Of a stretch of 64,000 bases of DNA, positions 22,382 through 36,297 are shown one piece after another; position 1 is the first letter of the stretch, and each line of letters opens with the position of its first letter. Where the stretch lies: positions 417,154 through 481,153 of the forward strand of contig UESW01004765.1 of NCBI GenBank assembly GCA_900491605.1. Reading direction: 5' to 3'. The notes beneath the pieces are model-generated. The model was not told where the DNA came from. It made no database searches and saw only the letters and a list, made by a program, of their open reading frames with translations. Source of the stretch: Calamus simplicifolius (lineage: Eukaryota > Streptophyta > Magnoliopsida > Arecales > Arecaceae). Made by a program: the position numbers and the translations under genes.

Positions 22382-23096
22382 CTAGGTCCCTAGGAAGAAA
22401 TGCCTTGGAGCGAACACGGGCGTTGTAGTACTTTGCGGCTCTTTGGTGGTAGGCAGAGCCATCTTGAGTTGCGCTCGATCATGTGCCTCCTCGATGAAGT
22501 CAAGGTTGGCTCGCAGTTGATTTGGATTGTCCTCCTCGTTATACGACTCCATCCAAGGGCTGAGGATGCCGATTTCCATAGGGATGACAGCCTCTGATCC
22601 GAATACAAGGCTAAAGAGAGTCTCTCCAGTGGGAGTCCACGACATTGTGTGATACGCCCATAGCACATTCGAGAGCTCCTCCACCCATCTTCCTTTAAAA
22701 TCATTCAGTCGCATTCTGAGCCCCTAAAGGATGATTCAGTTTGTAACCTCGGCCGTTCCATTGGTTTGCGAATGACCGACGGAGGTGAACCGTTGATAGA
22801 TATCCAACTCGGTACAGAACTCTTTGAAGAGAGCATTGTCAAACTAACGACCATTGTCGGTGATGATAGTGTGGGGTAGCCCAAACTTGTAGATGATGGA
22901 TTTTCAAAAGAAAGACCTCACCTTGCTCTCGGTGATCTTTGCCAGTGCTTCAGCCTCTACCCACTTGGTAAAGTGGTCGATGGCAATGAGAAAGAACTTT
23001 CGTTGACCGAAGGCTAAGGGGAATGGCCCTAGAATATCCATTTCCCACTGGGCGAAGGGCCATGAAGCCGATAGTCGACTCAGCTAGGAGGTTGGC
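22382..23096 (-). pseudogene. Tat integrase core and C-terminus (continuation)
   Basis: Reading continues from 33814 straight into 23091 once the nested element and one TTGGC copy are removed. The core carries MDILGPFPLAFGQRKF, FTKWVEAEAL and TDNGR, then WVEELSNVLWAYHTMSWTPT and SLVFGSEAVIPMEIG (22700-22560). DDE-type integrase joins the cDNA to host DNA. A stop interrupts the core near 22845. Confidence 0.88.
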
Positions 23097-25974
23097 TACA
23101 ACATCTTGAAGACCTTGTAATTTATTGAAAATATTAATGGTATTTTTTATTTGAAATAAAAGTCAGAGAGTTTCAGTGAAGTGTGGGTGTGTTGGCCTTT
23201 TGATAATTGTAAAGAGAAGAAATTTTGGAGTAAATGAGTATATTTCTGAGTGCTAATGAGTTTGATTTAAGAAATTGAGAGATTTAAGTTTTAATGGGCT
23301 TAAATCACAAGAAAAATCAAGTTTAGTTTGAGTTTTATCCTTAAGTGATGTTTTTAGTAATTAGAGTCGGCTCTAATTGGAGTGAAGTCGACTCTGGCAT
23401 GGTTTTAAACTTTCAGCACGCTTTAGAGTCGACACCTGCAGAAGAGGAGTCGACACCTGCAGAGAAAATAGAAGGTTAACATTTCTGCTGCAATATTAGA
23501 GCCGACACCTATATTTTTGGAGCTGACACCTATCTTTTCTGAAGTCGACACCTATATTTCTGGAGCTGACACCTATCTTTTCTAGAGCCAACAACTATAT
23601 TTTTGGAGCTGACACCTATTTTTGCTGGAGTTGACACCAAATCTGTTGGAGACGACTCTAAGACGACATATTTTCTGAGTTAAATCTTAAAAATTTCATA
23701 TTTATTCCATTTTTAAGTCCGATTTGAGTGCCGTTTGAACCGTTAGATTTCTAAATTTGAGCTCTTCAAGTTGGTAAAGTCTTTTCTTAGAAATGTTTTA
23801 TAAAAGTATCGATTTAAGTGAAAAATAATAATCTAGGCTGTAAATTGATTAAAAAAATGCTATGTCAGGGGCAAAATGGGAAAAGGCTCCGATGTCAATT
23901 GCTAATTGTGTTAAGGGCAATTTGGAAAAGAAAATCTAAGGACAAAATATCATGGTTATAAGTGAGCCACGTATTTTTCAAAAAGCGTGCATTAAGAGTT
24001 TTTGAGGGCAAAATGGGATTTTGGCATGCCTTAGCCCTTAAGTTACCCATGACTCGGCCCCCAAGTCATTAGAGAAAAAGAAAAATGTGGGTTTAGCCAG
24101 AGAAAAGAAAGAAAGAAAAAAAGAGAGAGAAAGAAAGAAAGAAGAGAGGAAGAGGAAGAAAGAGGAGGAGAAAGAAAGAAGAAGGAAAAAGGAAGCTTGG
24201 GGTTTGTGATTGACTCCAGGTCAAGAGGATTATTCCAGGGAGCTGGAATACCGGAGTTGAGTACCAGTTGAGGAGTAACCTGCTAAGATGAGTGGGTTTC
24301 TCATCTAGCAATGAAAAGTAAATTTGAGCTACAATAATGAGACTAATACTTAGTTGTGGTATGTTATGTTTAGTAGAGTATTTTGTATGTTTTAAATCTG
24401 AGAAATGAGAACCTAGTATATGATATTCTGATACATGAGTTTTGAGCATTAGTTTTAAGCATAAAGAAATAAGTATGAGTTTTGAGCATGAGTTTTGAGC
24501 ATAAAGACATAAGCATGAGTTTCGATGAGGGGATTGTTAATGTATACATGGAATATTTGCATGATAAAGCTTTACAAATGATGTATGTATCATACTGAGC
24601 ATCAGGCAGCTATGGGGCTGATCACCCTTTAGACTGTACTGTAGCATGAGCATTGCACACTACTATTGAGCCGGCACTTCCTTGTGATCACATCGTATGA
24701 TGAACCCCAAAATCAGGGGTGAGTGCACGCTTGACCAGGCCTGTGGGGCAGGTTATAAGCAGCCCGTGGGGGCATGAATCATAGCTTAGTGGAGCTGGTT
24801 ACTATATATAGCCCGTGGGGGCAAAGAGAAAACCCGAGGTTCCAGGGTTAAGGAATAAAGCACTTTGCTGGGTGAACTGCACGGGTAAGGGGTGCTATTT
24901 GTGCGGGGATCCTGTTGCTAGTCATGCACCCGATAAGAGTGCACCTACAAAAGGGTGACTGTAGGGTGGTACCTCAGAGGTATTACACACACAGTCTAGT
25001 ATCATAAGATTTAAAAGCATATATTGTGATCTAAAAGGGGCCCAGTGGGCCAAGTAGTTATCCCGAAAGAGAGAGTTTACTTGAGATGCCAGGAGGCAAG
25101 CAGATTTCGGTGGAAATTTGGGAATTTAATAAAGAAGTCTGGGCTGTAGATAAAGAATGCATATCTTTATATTGTAATGCATGGATTTTTATCATAATGA
25201 GTTATCTTTCAGTGAAAAGTTATTGTAGAGTATTTCAGTACTGGTATATTATTTGAAGAATAAGCTACATTTTATTTTATCTGATATCATGTTAAAAATG
25301 TACTTTGAGTTGTACAAGCTAAACAGTATGAGCATATGATTGAAAATATAAGGTTATGGTTCTCTATTTCTCCATAGTTAGATGGTTATTCAGTCACTGG
25401 GACTTAGGTCTCACCCCTCTATGATTAATATTTACTTTCAGATCAGTAAGTATTTCTGTCAGGATCAAAGGTTAAGCAGGACCAGACCCTTAGCTGGTGA
25501 AGCTTGCTTGGATGCAAGGATGTATAAAGGATAGCCATGTATATTGAGTTAGTGTGAGATGATATTGTATATTTGCATATGTGTATATGTACAGCGAGAT
25601 ATGGTGATGTATCAGACTTATTTAGATATGAATACAAGTCTTATGTTTTGGAGAAAATTATGAGTATGGTGTATGTACTTATGTTTTTATGTCGATTGTG
25701 AATGTGATCTTGTAAACTGCCTGAGGAATGTCATGAAAAATATTATCTGAGCAGGTTGATGCTTAGTGTTGATTGAGTGATGTGTGTATATAATTGAGAT
25801 GAAAATAAAAGGTTTTTAACATGAGGTGTTTTTGAGTGTCTGCCACTTATGATAATTAGTTGAGGTTCTCTAGCTCTTTATGGAGCACTACATAAAGACT
25901 AGTAAAACTCTATCCGATTACCATAAGTGTGCAGGTGTGATGTCGGTGGCCCCAGAGAGGAGGGGGAGCTAACA
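23097..25974 (+). repeat. 5' LTR of Del/Tekay element
   Basis: The LTR is 2878 bp, ending GGGAGCTAACA before the primer site. It holds about ten GGAGCCGACACCT-type motifs at 23420-23660 in units of roughly 24-25 bp, and a GAAA-rich tract at about 24078-24195. Confidence 0.93.
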
Positions 25975-25979
25975 AGTTT

Positions 25980-25991
25980 TGGTATCAGAGC
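25980..25991 (+). other. Primer-binding site (tRNA-iMet type)
   Basis: TGGTATCAGAGC, complementary to the 3' end of initiator tRNA-Met, lies six bases after the 5' LTR. Confidence 0.9.
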
Positions 25992-26213
25992 CCTAGGTTA
26001 TTAGGTCCTAGGGGAATAAGTATGAGTATGAGTTTAGGATGATTGAATGATTATGATTATAGCTATTGAATGATGAAACTGATATAATAAATATTGTCTT
26101 GTAGAACGATTACTACAAGGACATCTAAAGAGACAGAGCAATCCTCAGGCAGGGATAGAAGCAAAGGTTAAAGTAGACCCAGAAGGTCAGTTAGAAGAAG
26201 TTAAATTGATAGA

Positions 26214-27770
26214 ATGGCTTCTAGTGATTCCACCGAGCCAGTATCTAATGAGGCTAGAGTGAGGGCATCTTCAGAGCAGATGCCAGAGTCTTCTTCACAG
26301 TCTGTTACCCTTGTGCCAGTGGATCCATCTCGGGCATAGACTAGGGACCTAGTATGCCAAAGCTGGTAGGCATGATTACTTAGGTTGTAGTAGCAGCTGT
26401 GGGTGCTAGTTCCAGCCTTCCAGCTAAAAATTTGGAGATTGTGAGGAATGTGGAAAGAGCCAGAAAGTTAGGAGCTCTAGAGTTCTAGGGAACTACTGAT
26501 CCTATTCAGGCCAGGGTATGGCTACAGAGGATCGAGAGGGTGTTTGATGTTATGGGATGCTCTGATGAGCAGAGGTTGGGTATTGCCACCTTTTTACTAG
26601 AGGGTAGAGCCCAGAGTTGGTGGAGATCTATTCAGGGCAGGCAGCCTCAGGGAGTGGAGTTGTCATGGAAAGATTTTAGAAGAGAATTTCATCAGCAATA
26701 TTATTCTGAGATTTATAGATCAGAAGTGGAGGGATTTCCTTAGTCTGACCTAGGGGAGGATGTCTGTGGCAGATTATGAAGCCACTTTTGTTGAGTTATC
26801 TCAGTTTGCTAGGGCCTTGGTGGCTGATGAGAGGGAGAGATGTCGACTATTTCAGGATGGATTGAATCTCCCTATTAAAGCCAAGATCCGTATGCAGACC
26901 TATAATAGTTATTCTGAGTTGGTGCAGGGAGCACTCAAAGCTGAGGAGATTGAAAAAGAATATATAAGTAGGAGGCAGGATAGAATGAAAAGAAGTGCTC
27001 TTAGTCATCCTTCTGCTCCGGGAGGGACTCAGCCATTTAAGAAACCCCAGAGGACTGGACAGTTTTATTCTGGTTTTAGAGCCCCTGATGATGTGGGCAA
27101 GAGATCGATATCTATGTCAGCATCTAGCCCAGCCCAAAGAAAGCCTTATGAGGGTGTGCCTCAGATTGCCACTAGCAGGGTGTCTGGTGATGTAGGAGAG
27201 CAGGGTCGTCCTTCTGATGGAGGGAGAAATATACCTCCATGTAATGTATGTGGGAGACTTCATTTGGGAGAGTGTAAGAGGGGCAATAAGGGATGTTATA
27301 TTTGTGGTGATCTAGGTCACCTGAAGAGATATTGCCCTAGGAGAGGGCAGCAGGCTGGTGGGCTTCCTCAGGGGCCAGTAATGCCAAGGGGACAGCCTGG
27401 TAGGAGGGGTGATGGTAGTGTTGTGGCTTCAGCCAGTCAGGTGGGGCCTAATGTTAATCAGCCAGGAGGGTCATCTAGTGTTCCAAGGGCCAAGGCCAGA
27501 GTGTTTGCCATGATCAGACAGGAGGCTCAGATTGATCCTAATGTGGTGACAGGTATGCTACCCATCAATAATCATGATGCTTATATTTTAATTGATTCTG
27601 GATCTACGCATTCATTCATCTCATGTGAGTTTGCTAAGCATCTAGTTAGAGATGTGAGCCGGTTGGGTAGCCAGTTGGTAGTGTCCATGCCTGTAGGGAG
27701 GCCTTTTATAGCAGACAAGTGTATAGAGACTATGATATTTCTGTGGAGGGTCAGAAATTTGCAGCATATT
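26214..27770 (+). pseudogene. Del/Tekay gag with zinc knuckle and start of protease
   Basis: The region begins near the ATG at 26214 but is interrupted by stops up to 26540. The capsid part (26540-26743, then 26760 on) has ATFLLEGRAQSWW, WKDFRREFHQQYY and VADYEATFVELSQFA, standard gypsy gag motifs. The zinc knuckle CYICGDLGHLKRYC (Cys-Cys-His-Cys) is near 27295-27340. The protease active site LIDSGSTHSFIS is near 27588-27625 in the same frame. A frameshift follows near 27720. Confidence 0.9.
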
Positions 27771-30700
27771 TGATTCCTTTGAGATTGAAAGAGTTTGATG
27801 CCATTTTGGGGATAGATTGGCTATCTGTGCATAGAGCCAGAGTAGATTGCTTGAGGAAGGAGGTGATGTTACAAACTTCTGATAATAGAGAGGTCTATTT
27901 TGTTGGTGATAGGAGGGTGTTGCCCTTAGGAGTGATTTCAGTATTGTCAGCCAATAAAATGCTAGCAAAGAGATGTGAAGCCTATTTAGCTTGTGCAGTG
28001 AGCCTAAAGGGCAATGGTTTAGAGCTAGCGGATATCCCTATGATAAGGAATTTTTCAGATGTATTTCTGAGGAGTTGCCAGGGTTACCTCCTGACAGAGG
28101 ATTTAATTTCAGTATAGATCTAGCTCCAGATACCAGACCAATAGCCATGGCACCTTATAGAATGGCTCCAGTTGAATTGAAAGAATTAAAAAGTCAGTTA
28201 TAGGAATTATTGGATAAAGGGTTTATTAGACCCAATATATTGCCATGGGGTGCACCGGTGTTGTTTGTGAAGAAAAAGGAGGGTACCTTAAGGTTATGTA
28301 TAGACTATAGACATTGAACAAGATGACCATTAGAAACAATTATCCATTGCCAAGGATTGATGATTTGTTTGATCAACTGCAGGGGCAGCAGTGTTTTCAA
28401 AGATTGATTCGAGATCTGGGTATCATCAATTGAGAATAAAGAATGAGGATATATCTAAAATTGCTTTCAGGACCAGATATGGTCATTATGAGTTCTTGGT
28501 GATGCCATTTGGCTTGACAAATGCTCCAGCTGCTTTTATGGGTCTAATGAATCAAATATTTCAGGAGTATCTAAATAAATTTGTGATAGTATTTATTGAT
28601 GACATCTTGATTTATTCTAAAGTAGTGAAGAGCATGAACAGCATCTGAGGACAGTTTTGCAGATATTAAGAAAAAAGCAATTATATGCTAAGTTTAGTAA
28701 AAGTGAATTTTGCTGAATGAGGTAAAGTTCTTGGGACATGTAGTTTCAACCAAAGGTATTATGGTAGATCCTCAAAAGATTGAAGCTATAGTGAATTGGG
28801 TATCACTACCAATCAGACTGAGGTGAGGAGTTTCTTGGGGCTAGCAGGATATTATAGAAGATTTATAGAAAATTTCTCGATTTGGCTTCTCCTATGACTA
28901 AGCTGCTTAGAAAGAATATCAAGTTTGATTGGTCTAACGAATGCCAGAAGAGTGTGGATGAATTGAAAAAGAGATTAACCTCAGCCCCAATTCTAATACT
29001 TCATGATAGTGCCAGTGATTATGTGATCTATAGTGATGCCTCATTGAAGGGTTTGGGGTGTGTTTTAATGCAGAATGGAAAAGTTGTGGCTTATATATCT
29101 AAACAGTTGAGATCCCATGAAAAGAATTACCCCACCCATAATTTGGAGTTAGCTGTTGTTATATTTGCATTGAAGGTTTGGAGGCACTACTTGTATGGAA
29201 GAAGATTCTAGATATTTTCTGATCATAAAAGCTTGAAATATATTCTGACCCAGAAGAAATGAATTTAAGGCAGAGAAGATGGATTGAATTGATTAAAGAC
29301 TATGATTGCACTATTGAGTATCACCCAGGAAAGCTAATGTTGTGGCTGATGCCTTGAGTTGGAAGTCTATGGCACATTAGCTTCTATTAGAATACAGCTA
29401 CCCTTGATGATTGAGTTAAGGAGGTTAGATGCAGAGCTAGCTGTAGAGAATCAGGAGCCTTGTTGGCTACTTTCAAAGTGAGACCCCAAATGCTAGAGGA
29501 AATAAGAGAAGCTCAGTTGCTAGATCTACAGTTGCTTAAAGCTAGAGATTTAATTCAGAATGGGTCTCAGTCAGAGTTTTCTGTTAGAGGTGATGGGTGT
29601 TATTATTCAAGGGTAGAGTTTGTGTGCCAGCTGTGAATCAGTGAAAGATCAGATTTTAAAGGAAGTGCATAGCTCAGCTTATTCAATGCATCCAGGTAGT
29701 ACTAAGATGTATAGAACTATCAAACAGAATTACTGGTGAAATGATATGAAAAAGGAGATAGCTGAGTATGTATCTAAGTATTTGGTGTGTCAGCAGATTA
29801 AGGTTGAACATCAGTGTCCGGCTGGCAAGCTTCAGCCTCTGTTTGTGCCAGAGTGGAAATGGAGCATATAACTATGGATTTTATTGTAGGACTCCCAAAG
29901 ACCAGAAGGGGCAATGATGCTATATGGGTGATAGTTGATAGATTGACTAAATCTGCTCATTTTCTACCTATTAAGATTGTCTTTACCTTGATAAATTAGC
30001 AGAATTATATGTGCATAAAATTGTGAGTAGGCATGGTGTGCTATTATCTATAGTATCAGATAGAGATCCAAGGTTTACATCTCAATTTTGGGCAGAATTA
30101 CAGAAAGCTTTGGGGACTAAATTGAGGTTCAGTACAACATTTCATCCCCAAACTGATGGTCAGTCGGAGAGAACCATCCAAACACTGGAGGATATGCTGA
30201 GAGCTTGTGTCATGGAATTTTCGGTAGCTGGGATGATCATCTACCTTTAGTAGAGTTTGCTTACAATAATAGTTACCATCTAGTATTGATATGGCACCAT
30301 ATGAGGCCTTGTATGGGAGAAAATGTAGAACTTCAGTGTGTTGGGATGAGGAGGGAGAGAGAAGGCTGTTAGGCCCTGAGTTAGTGCAGCTTATAGCAGA
30401 TCAAGTTAAAGTCATAAGAGCTAAATTAAAGGCAGCCCAGGATAGATAGAAGAGTTATGCAGATAAAAAGCATAGAGAGAAAGTTTGAGGTTGAAGATAA
30501 GTCTTTCTAAGGTATCTCCTTGGCGAGGTATTATGAGATTTGGAAAGAAAGCAAGTTGAGTCCCAGGTATATTGGACCCTATGAAATTCTGGAAAGAGTT
30601 GGGACACTAGCTTATAGATTGGCTTTACCTCCAGAGTTATCTCAGATTCATAATGTATTTCATGTATCAATGCTTAGGAGGTATGTGCCGGATTCCTCTC

Positions 30701-30905
30701 ATGTGATTCAGTCTGAGACCATAGAGTTACAGGAAGATTATCATTTGCAATAGAACCAGTGAAGATCTTGAGTAGGGAGATTAAGCAGCTCCGTAGTAAA
30801 GAATTCCATTAGTTAAGGTGCAATGGTTAAATCATCAAAAAGAGGAGGCTACATGGGAGCGAGAGGATGAGATAAGATTGAAGTACCCCCATATATTTGA
30901 AAATA
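27719..30905 (+). pseudogene. Del/Tekay pol: protease end, RT, RNase H, integrase, chromodomain
   Basis: Protease ends with FDAILGIDWLSVH (about 27800). RT (28100-28860) shows SKIDSRSGYHQLRI and the catalytic FIDD at 28592-28603. RNase H has VIYSDASLKGLGCVLMQ and HNLELAVV. Integrase has a zinc-binding start near 29690, then VDRLTKSAHFLP, SDRDPRFTSQFW and FHPQTDGQSERTIQTLED. The C-terminus has SPRYIGPYEILERVG and LSQIHNVFHVSMLRRY. A chromodomain-like end (VQWLNHQKEEATWE in broken frame) lies at about 30760-30905 and would target chromatin. Stops or shifts occur near 28203, 28650, 29211, 29999 and 30250. Confidence 0.92.
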
Positions 30906-30937
30906 TATCTAGCTAAATTTCGGGGATGAAATTTCTT

Positions 30938-30951
30938 AAGAGGGGGAGAAT
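30938..30951 (+). other. Polypurine tract of Del/Tekay element
   Basis: AAGAGGGGGAGAAT immediately precedes the 3' LTR and would prime plus-strand DNA synthesis. Confidence 0.85.
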
Positions 30952-33808
30952 TTTAACATCCTGAAGACCTTGTAATTTATTGAAAATATTAATGGTATTT
31001 TTCATTTGAAATAAAAGTCAGAGAGTTTCAATGAAGTGTGGGTGTGTTGGCCTTTTGATAAGTGTAAAAAGAAGAAATTTTAGAGTAAATGAGTATATTT
31101 TTGAGTGCTAATGAGTTTGATTTAAGAAATTGAGAGATTTAAGTTTTAATGGGCTTAAATCACAAGAAAAATCAAGTTTAGTTTGAGTTTTATCCTTAAG
31201 TGATGTTTTTAGTAATTAGAGTCGGCTCTAATTGGAGTGGAGTTGACTCTGGCATGGTTTAAAACTTTCGGCACGCTTTAGAGTCGACACCTGCAGAAGG
31301 GGAGTCGACACCTGCAGAGAATAAGGTTAACATTTCTGCTGCAATATTAGAGCCGATACCTATATTTCTGGAGCCGACACCTATCTTTTCTGGAGCCGAC
31401 ACCTATATTTCTGGAGCCGACACCTATCTTTTCTGGAGCCGATACCTATATTTTTGGATCCGATACCTATTTTTGCTGGAGCCGACACCAAATCTGTTGG
31501 AATCGACTCTAAGACGATAGATTTTTTTGAGTTAAATTTTGAAAAATTTCATATTTATTTCGTTTTAAGTCCGATTTGAGTGCTGTTTGAATCGTTGGAT
31601 TTCTAAAATCGAGCTCTTCAAGTTGGTAAAGTCTTTTCTTAGAAATATTGCATAAAAGTATCGATTTAAGTAAAAAATATAATCTAGGCTGTAAATTGAT
31701 TAAAAAAATGCTATGTCAGGGGCAAAATAGAAAAGGCTCTAATATCAATTGCTAATTGTGTTAAGGGCAATTTGGGAAAGAAAATCTAAAGATAAAATAT
31801 CATGGTTATAAGTGAGCCACGTGTTTTCTAAAAAGCACGCGTTAAGAGTATTTAAGGGCAAAATGGGATTTTGGCATGCCTTAGCCCTTAAGTTACCCAT
31901 GACTTGGCCCCCAAGTCATTAGAGAAAAAAAGGAAAACATGGGTTCAACCAGAGAAAAGAAAGAAAGAAAGATAGAAAAAAAAAGAAAGAAAGAGAGGAA
32001 GATGAAGAAGAAGAAGGGGAAGAAAGAAGAAGGGAAAGGGAAGCTTGGGGTTTGTGATTGACTCCAGGTCAAGAAGATTATTCCAGGGAGCTGAAATACC
32101 AGAGTTGAGTACTAGTTGAGGAGTAACCTACTAAGGTGAGTGGGTTTCTCATCTAGCAATGAAAAGTAAATTTGAGCTATAATAATGAGACTAATACCTA
32201 GTTGTGGTATGTTATGTTTAGTATAGTATTTTGTATGTTTTAAATCTGAGAAATGAGAACCTAGTATATGATATTCTGATACATGAGTTTTGAGCATGAG
32301 TTTTAAGTATAAAGAAATAAACATGAGTTTTGAGCATAAAGATATAAGCATGAGTTTCGATGAGGGAATTGTTAATGTATACATGGCATATTTGCATGAT
32401 AAAGCTTTACAAATGATGTATGTATCATACTGAGCATCAGGCAGCTATGGGGTTGATCACCCTTTAGACTCTACTGTAGCATGAGCATTGCACACTACTA
32501 TTGAGCCGACACCTCCTTGCGATCAGATTGTACGATGAATCCCAGAATCAGGGGTGAGTGCACACTTAACTAGGCCAGTGGGGCAGGTTGTAAGCAGCCC
32601 GTGGAGGCATGAATCATAGCTCAGTGGAGCTGGTTACTATATATATAGCCCATGAGGGCAAAGAGAAAACCCGAGGTTCTAGGGTTAAGGAATAAAGCAC
32701 TTTGCCGGGTGAACCACATGAGTAAGGGGTGCTATTTGTGCGGGGATCCTGTTGCTAGTCACGCACCCGATGAGAGTGCACCTACAGAAGGGCGACTGTA
32801 GGGTGGTACCTCAGAGGCATTACACACAGCCCAGTATCATGAGATTTAAAAGCATATTTATGATCTAAAAGGGGCCAGTGGGCCAAGTAGTTATCCCGAG
32901 AGGGAGAGTTTACTTTAGATGCCAGGGGGCAAGCAGATTTCGGTGGAAATCTGAGAATTTAATAAAGAAGTCTGGGCTATAGATAAAGAATGCATATATT
33001 CATATTGTAATGCATGAATTTTTATCTTAATGAGTTATCTTTTAGTGGAAAGTTATTGTAGAGTATTTCAGTACTATTATATTATTTAAAGAATAAGCTA
33101 CATTTTATTTTATCTGATATCATGTTAAAAATGCACTTTGAGTTGTACAAGCTAAATAGTATCAGCATACGATTGAAAATATGAGGTTATGGTTCTCTAT
33201 TTCTCAATAGTTAGATGGTTATCCTGTCACTGGGACTTAGGTCTCACCCCTCTATGATTGATATTTACTTTCAGATTAGTGAGTATTTTTGCTAGGATCA
33301 AAGGTTAAGCAGGACCAGACCCTTAGATGGTGAAGCTTGCTTGGATGCAAGGGTGTATAAAGGATAGCCATGTATATTGAGTTAGTGTGAGATGATATTG
33401 TATATTTGCATATGTGTATATGTACAGCGAGATATGGTAATGTATTAGACTTATTTAGATATGAATACAAGTCTTATGTTTTGGAGAAAATTATGAGTAT
33501 GGTGTATGTACATATATTTTTTATATCGATTGTGAATGTGATCTTGTAAACTGCCTGAGGAATGTCGTGAAAAATATTATCTTAGCAGGTTGATGCTTAG
33601 TGTTGATTGAGTGATGTGTGTATATAATTGAGATAAAAATGAAAAGTTTTTAACAAGAGGTGTTTTCGAGTGTCTGCCACTTATGATAATTAGTTGGGGT
33701 TCTCTAGCTCTTTATGGAGCGCTATATAAAGACTAGTAAAACTCTATCCGATTACCACAAGTGTGCAAGTGTGCTATCGGTGGCCCCAGAGAGGAGGGAG
33801 AGCTGACA
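30952..33808 (+). repeat. 3' LTR of Del/Tekay element
   Basis: The LTR is 2857 bp, starting TTTAACATCC and ending GAGAGCTGACA before the TTGGC duplication. It carries the GGAGCCGACACC array at about 31220-31510, better preserved than in the 5' LTR. Confidence 0.93.
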
Positions 33809-33813
33809 TTGGC

Positions 33814-35938
33814 TGCCGCTGGATGTTGGCATGTCACTGATAGCTATCGCACTTCCGAACCAACTCGGTGGCGTCTTTTCACATGGTAAGCCAATAGTAC
33901 CCCTAGTGCAGGGCCTTATATGCCAGCGCTCTGCCTCCTAGGTGGTTTTCGCAAATGCCTTCATGGATCTCGCAGAGGATGTAGTCGGCGTTCGTAGGAC
34001 CGACACATTTGAAGAGGAAATAAGAGAAAGATCTCCGATATAGCTGCCCATCCAGCATCAGAAACTTGAAAGCTCTCCACTTGAGTAGCTTGGCTTATGC
34101 ATGATTAGTAGGAAGGATACCGTCAGTAAGGTAGCTGACGTACGTGTCCATCTAGGTAGGTTCTTGACTGACCGACAGAGCTTCTTCCATCGCATTGATG
34201 CTTGGGACTTCCAGATGCTCCATATACGTCCTCCCTAGGGCCTCGTCTGCTGAGGTGGCCAAGCGGGATAAGGCATCGGCTCTAGCATTCTCATCCCTGG
34301 GGATGTAGCTGACGCTAAAATGAGTAAAGAATGAGGTCTGTGATTGAACCTTACTCTGATAGGGAACATAGAGGGGTCCCGGGCCTTGTACTCTCCAGTG
34401 ATTTGTCCGAAGATGAGCTATGAGTTGATGAAGTCTCTAAGGTGCTTTACTTTGAGCTCCCTTATGAGCTTTATTTCAGCTAGCAAGGCTTTGTACTCGG
34501 CTTGATTATTGGTAGCTTGAAAGAAGAACCAGAGGGCGTACTCCACCACCATCCCCTTTGGACTTGCAAGGATGAGACCTTCTCCGCTCCCTTAGGAATT
34601 TGATGCACCATCTACATGAAGGATCCAATTCTCTCCTGCCTCCTCAGGCACAACATCCGAGGGTGCTGCATGGGGCTCTCTCTGTTGTTCTTCGATAAGT
34701 GCACTCGACTATAAAGTCTGTCAAGACTTGAGATTTTATGGCTAACCTCTTTCAGAATAACAGATCGAACTCCCCAAGCTTGATCGCCCATTTAGCCAGC
34801 CAACCGAAGGTGTCAAGATGGGACAGGATTGCCTTGAGAGGTTGGTCCATGAGCACCACGATCAGATGTGCTTGAAAATAGAGCCTGAGATGTTGAGCAG
34901 AGACTATTAGTGCAAAAATGACCTTAGTTCTGGAATACATGATCTTCACATCATGAAGCACTTTGCTGGTGTAGTAGATCAGCCTTTGCAGTCCATCGAG
35001 ATATATGCGGACAAGGATGGAGCCGACCACCTCCGAGAAGGCAGTGAGATAGAGGAAGAGGTCTTTCCCTCCTCTCAGCTTTGACAGCAGTGGCGAGATA
35101 GACAAGAATTTTTTCAGCCCCTCGAAAGCTTCCTGATACTCTTTTGTCCACTCAAAGCCGCTTATCTTTCGCACATGCACCGTTTTGCCGACTTCGACAA
35201 TAACTAGCTCAGAGCTGCCACCCTTTTCGTTAGCCGTTGCACCTCCTTGTTGGCCGAAGGTCTCATGTCGAGGATGGCCCAAATTTTCTCTGGGTTCACC
35301 TCGATCCCTCGTTGGGTCACCAAGAATCCCAAGAACTTATCCGTCGTAACTCCGAATGCACATTTGTGGGGGTTCAGCCTCATTTGGTAACGGCAAAGGT
35401 TGTCGAAGGTTTCTGCCAAGTCAGCAACATGGTTGGCGATGCAGACACTTTTGGTCAGCATGTCATCCATATACACTTCCATGTTGCACCCGATTTAGCT
35501 TTCAAAAACCTTGCCCATCAACCTTTGGTATGTGGCTCCTACATTCTTTAGTCTGAAGGGCATTACCTTGTAGTAATAGATGCCCTTCTTGGTCACGAAG
35601 GAGGTAGCCTCCTTGTCTATCAGGTCCATCCTTATCTGATTATACCCTGAGAAGGCATCCATAAAACTGTGGATCTCATGGCTGGATGTAGCGTCCACCA
35701 ACTGATCGATTCTGGGTAGCGGATAACTGTCTTTGGGGCACGCCTTATTGAGGTCGATGAACTCAATGCATATCCTGTAACTCCCGTTGGCCTTGTGGAC
35801 CATCACCAAGTTGGCCAACCAGTCTGGGTAGCACGCTTCTCGAATATGGCCAAAGGCGATCAGCTTATGGACCTCCTCATCGATGGCCCTCTGCCGCTCG
35901 AAGGTGAACTCCTCTTCTTCTGCTGGACTGGCCGACAC
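33814..35938 (-). pseudogene. Tat reverse transcriptase, RNase H and start of integrase
   Basis: RT occupies about 35938-35204, with NLVMVHKANGSYRICIEF, DLNKACPKDSYPLP, FMDAFSGYNQI, MPFRLKNVGATYQRLM and the catalytic YMDD at 35473-35462. RNase H follows (about 35200-34250), with LYLTAFSEVVGSIL and YYTSKVLHD. The zinc-binding start of integrase reaches 33814, where the Del/Tekay element is inserted. Frames change around 35490 and 35210, and stops are present. Confidence 0.88.
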
Positions 35939-36297
35939 TTTGGATCAATATTGAGCTGGTGGGTGATCACTTTCGGCAGTATGCTCGGCATGTCTGATGC
36001 CGACCAGGCAAACATGTTTGAGTTGGCCTGTAGGAAGGTGAGAAGTTAGTTTCTTGCCTCCACGGGGAGAACCGCTTCGATCTGGACCGTCTTCGTTGGA
36101 TCCTCCCCCAATGGGAAGGTCAATAGGTGCTCGGCTGGCTCTCCTCTCCTCTCAAACTCCCTGGGATCAAGCAACTCCAGGACTGGCAAAGTAGTTGCCT
36201 CTTGAGGACTGGGAGCCGTATGGTAACAGAGTGGCACCGGGCTTCGCTCTTCACGCATCTCTCCGATTCCTCCACTAGTAAGGAATCTGACGAGTAA

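Larger units (their letters stand above)
23097..33808 (+). mobile_element. Del/Tekay chromovirus (Ty3/gypsy), complete, nested in Tat integrase
   Basis: The element is 10,712 bp, flanked by TTGGC at 23092-23096 and 33809-33813. LTRs are 23097-25974 and 30952-33808. A tRNA-iMet-type primer site follows the 5' LTR. Internal order is gag, protease, RT, RNase H, integrase, chromodomain, polypurine tract. Long LTRs starting TGTAACATCC (here mutated to TACAACATC and TTTAACATC) and the chromodomain place it in Del/Tekay. The coding region is cut by numerous stops and frameshifts. The LTR pair differs by a few percent by eye. Confidence 0.95.

Noticed and set aside
24078..24195. GA-rich tract considered as a regulatory GAGA element
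   Set aside because: Present in all three Del/Tekay LTRs as a variable-length simple repeat; better explained as LTR low complexity.
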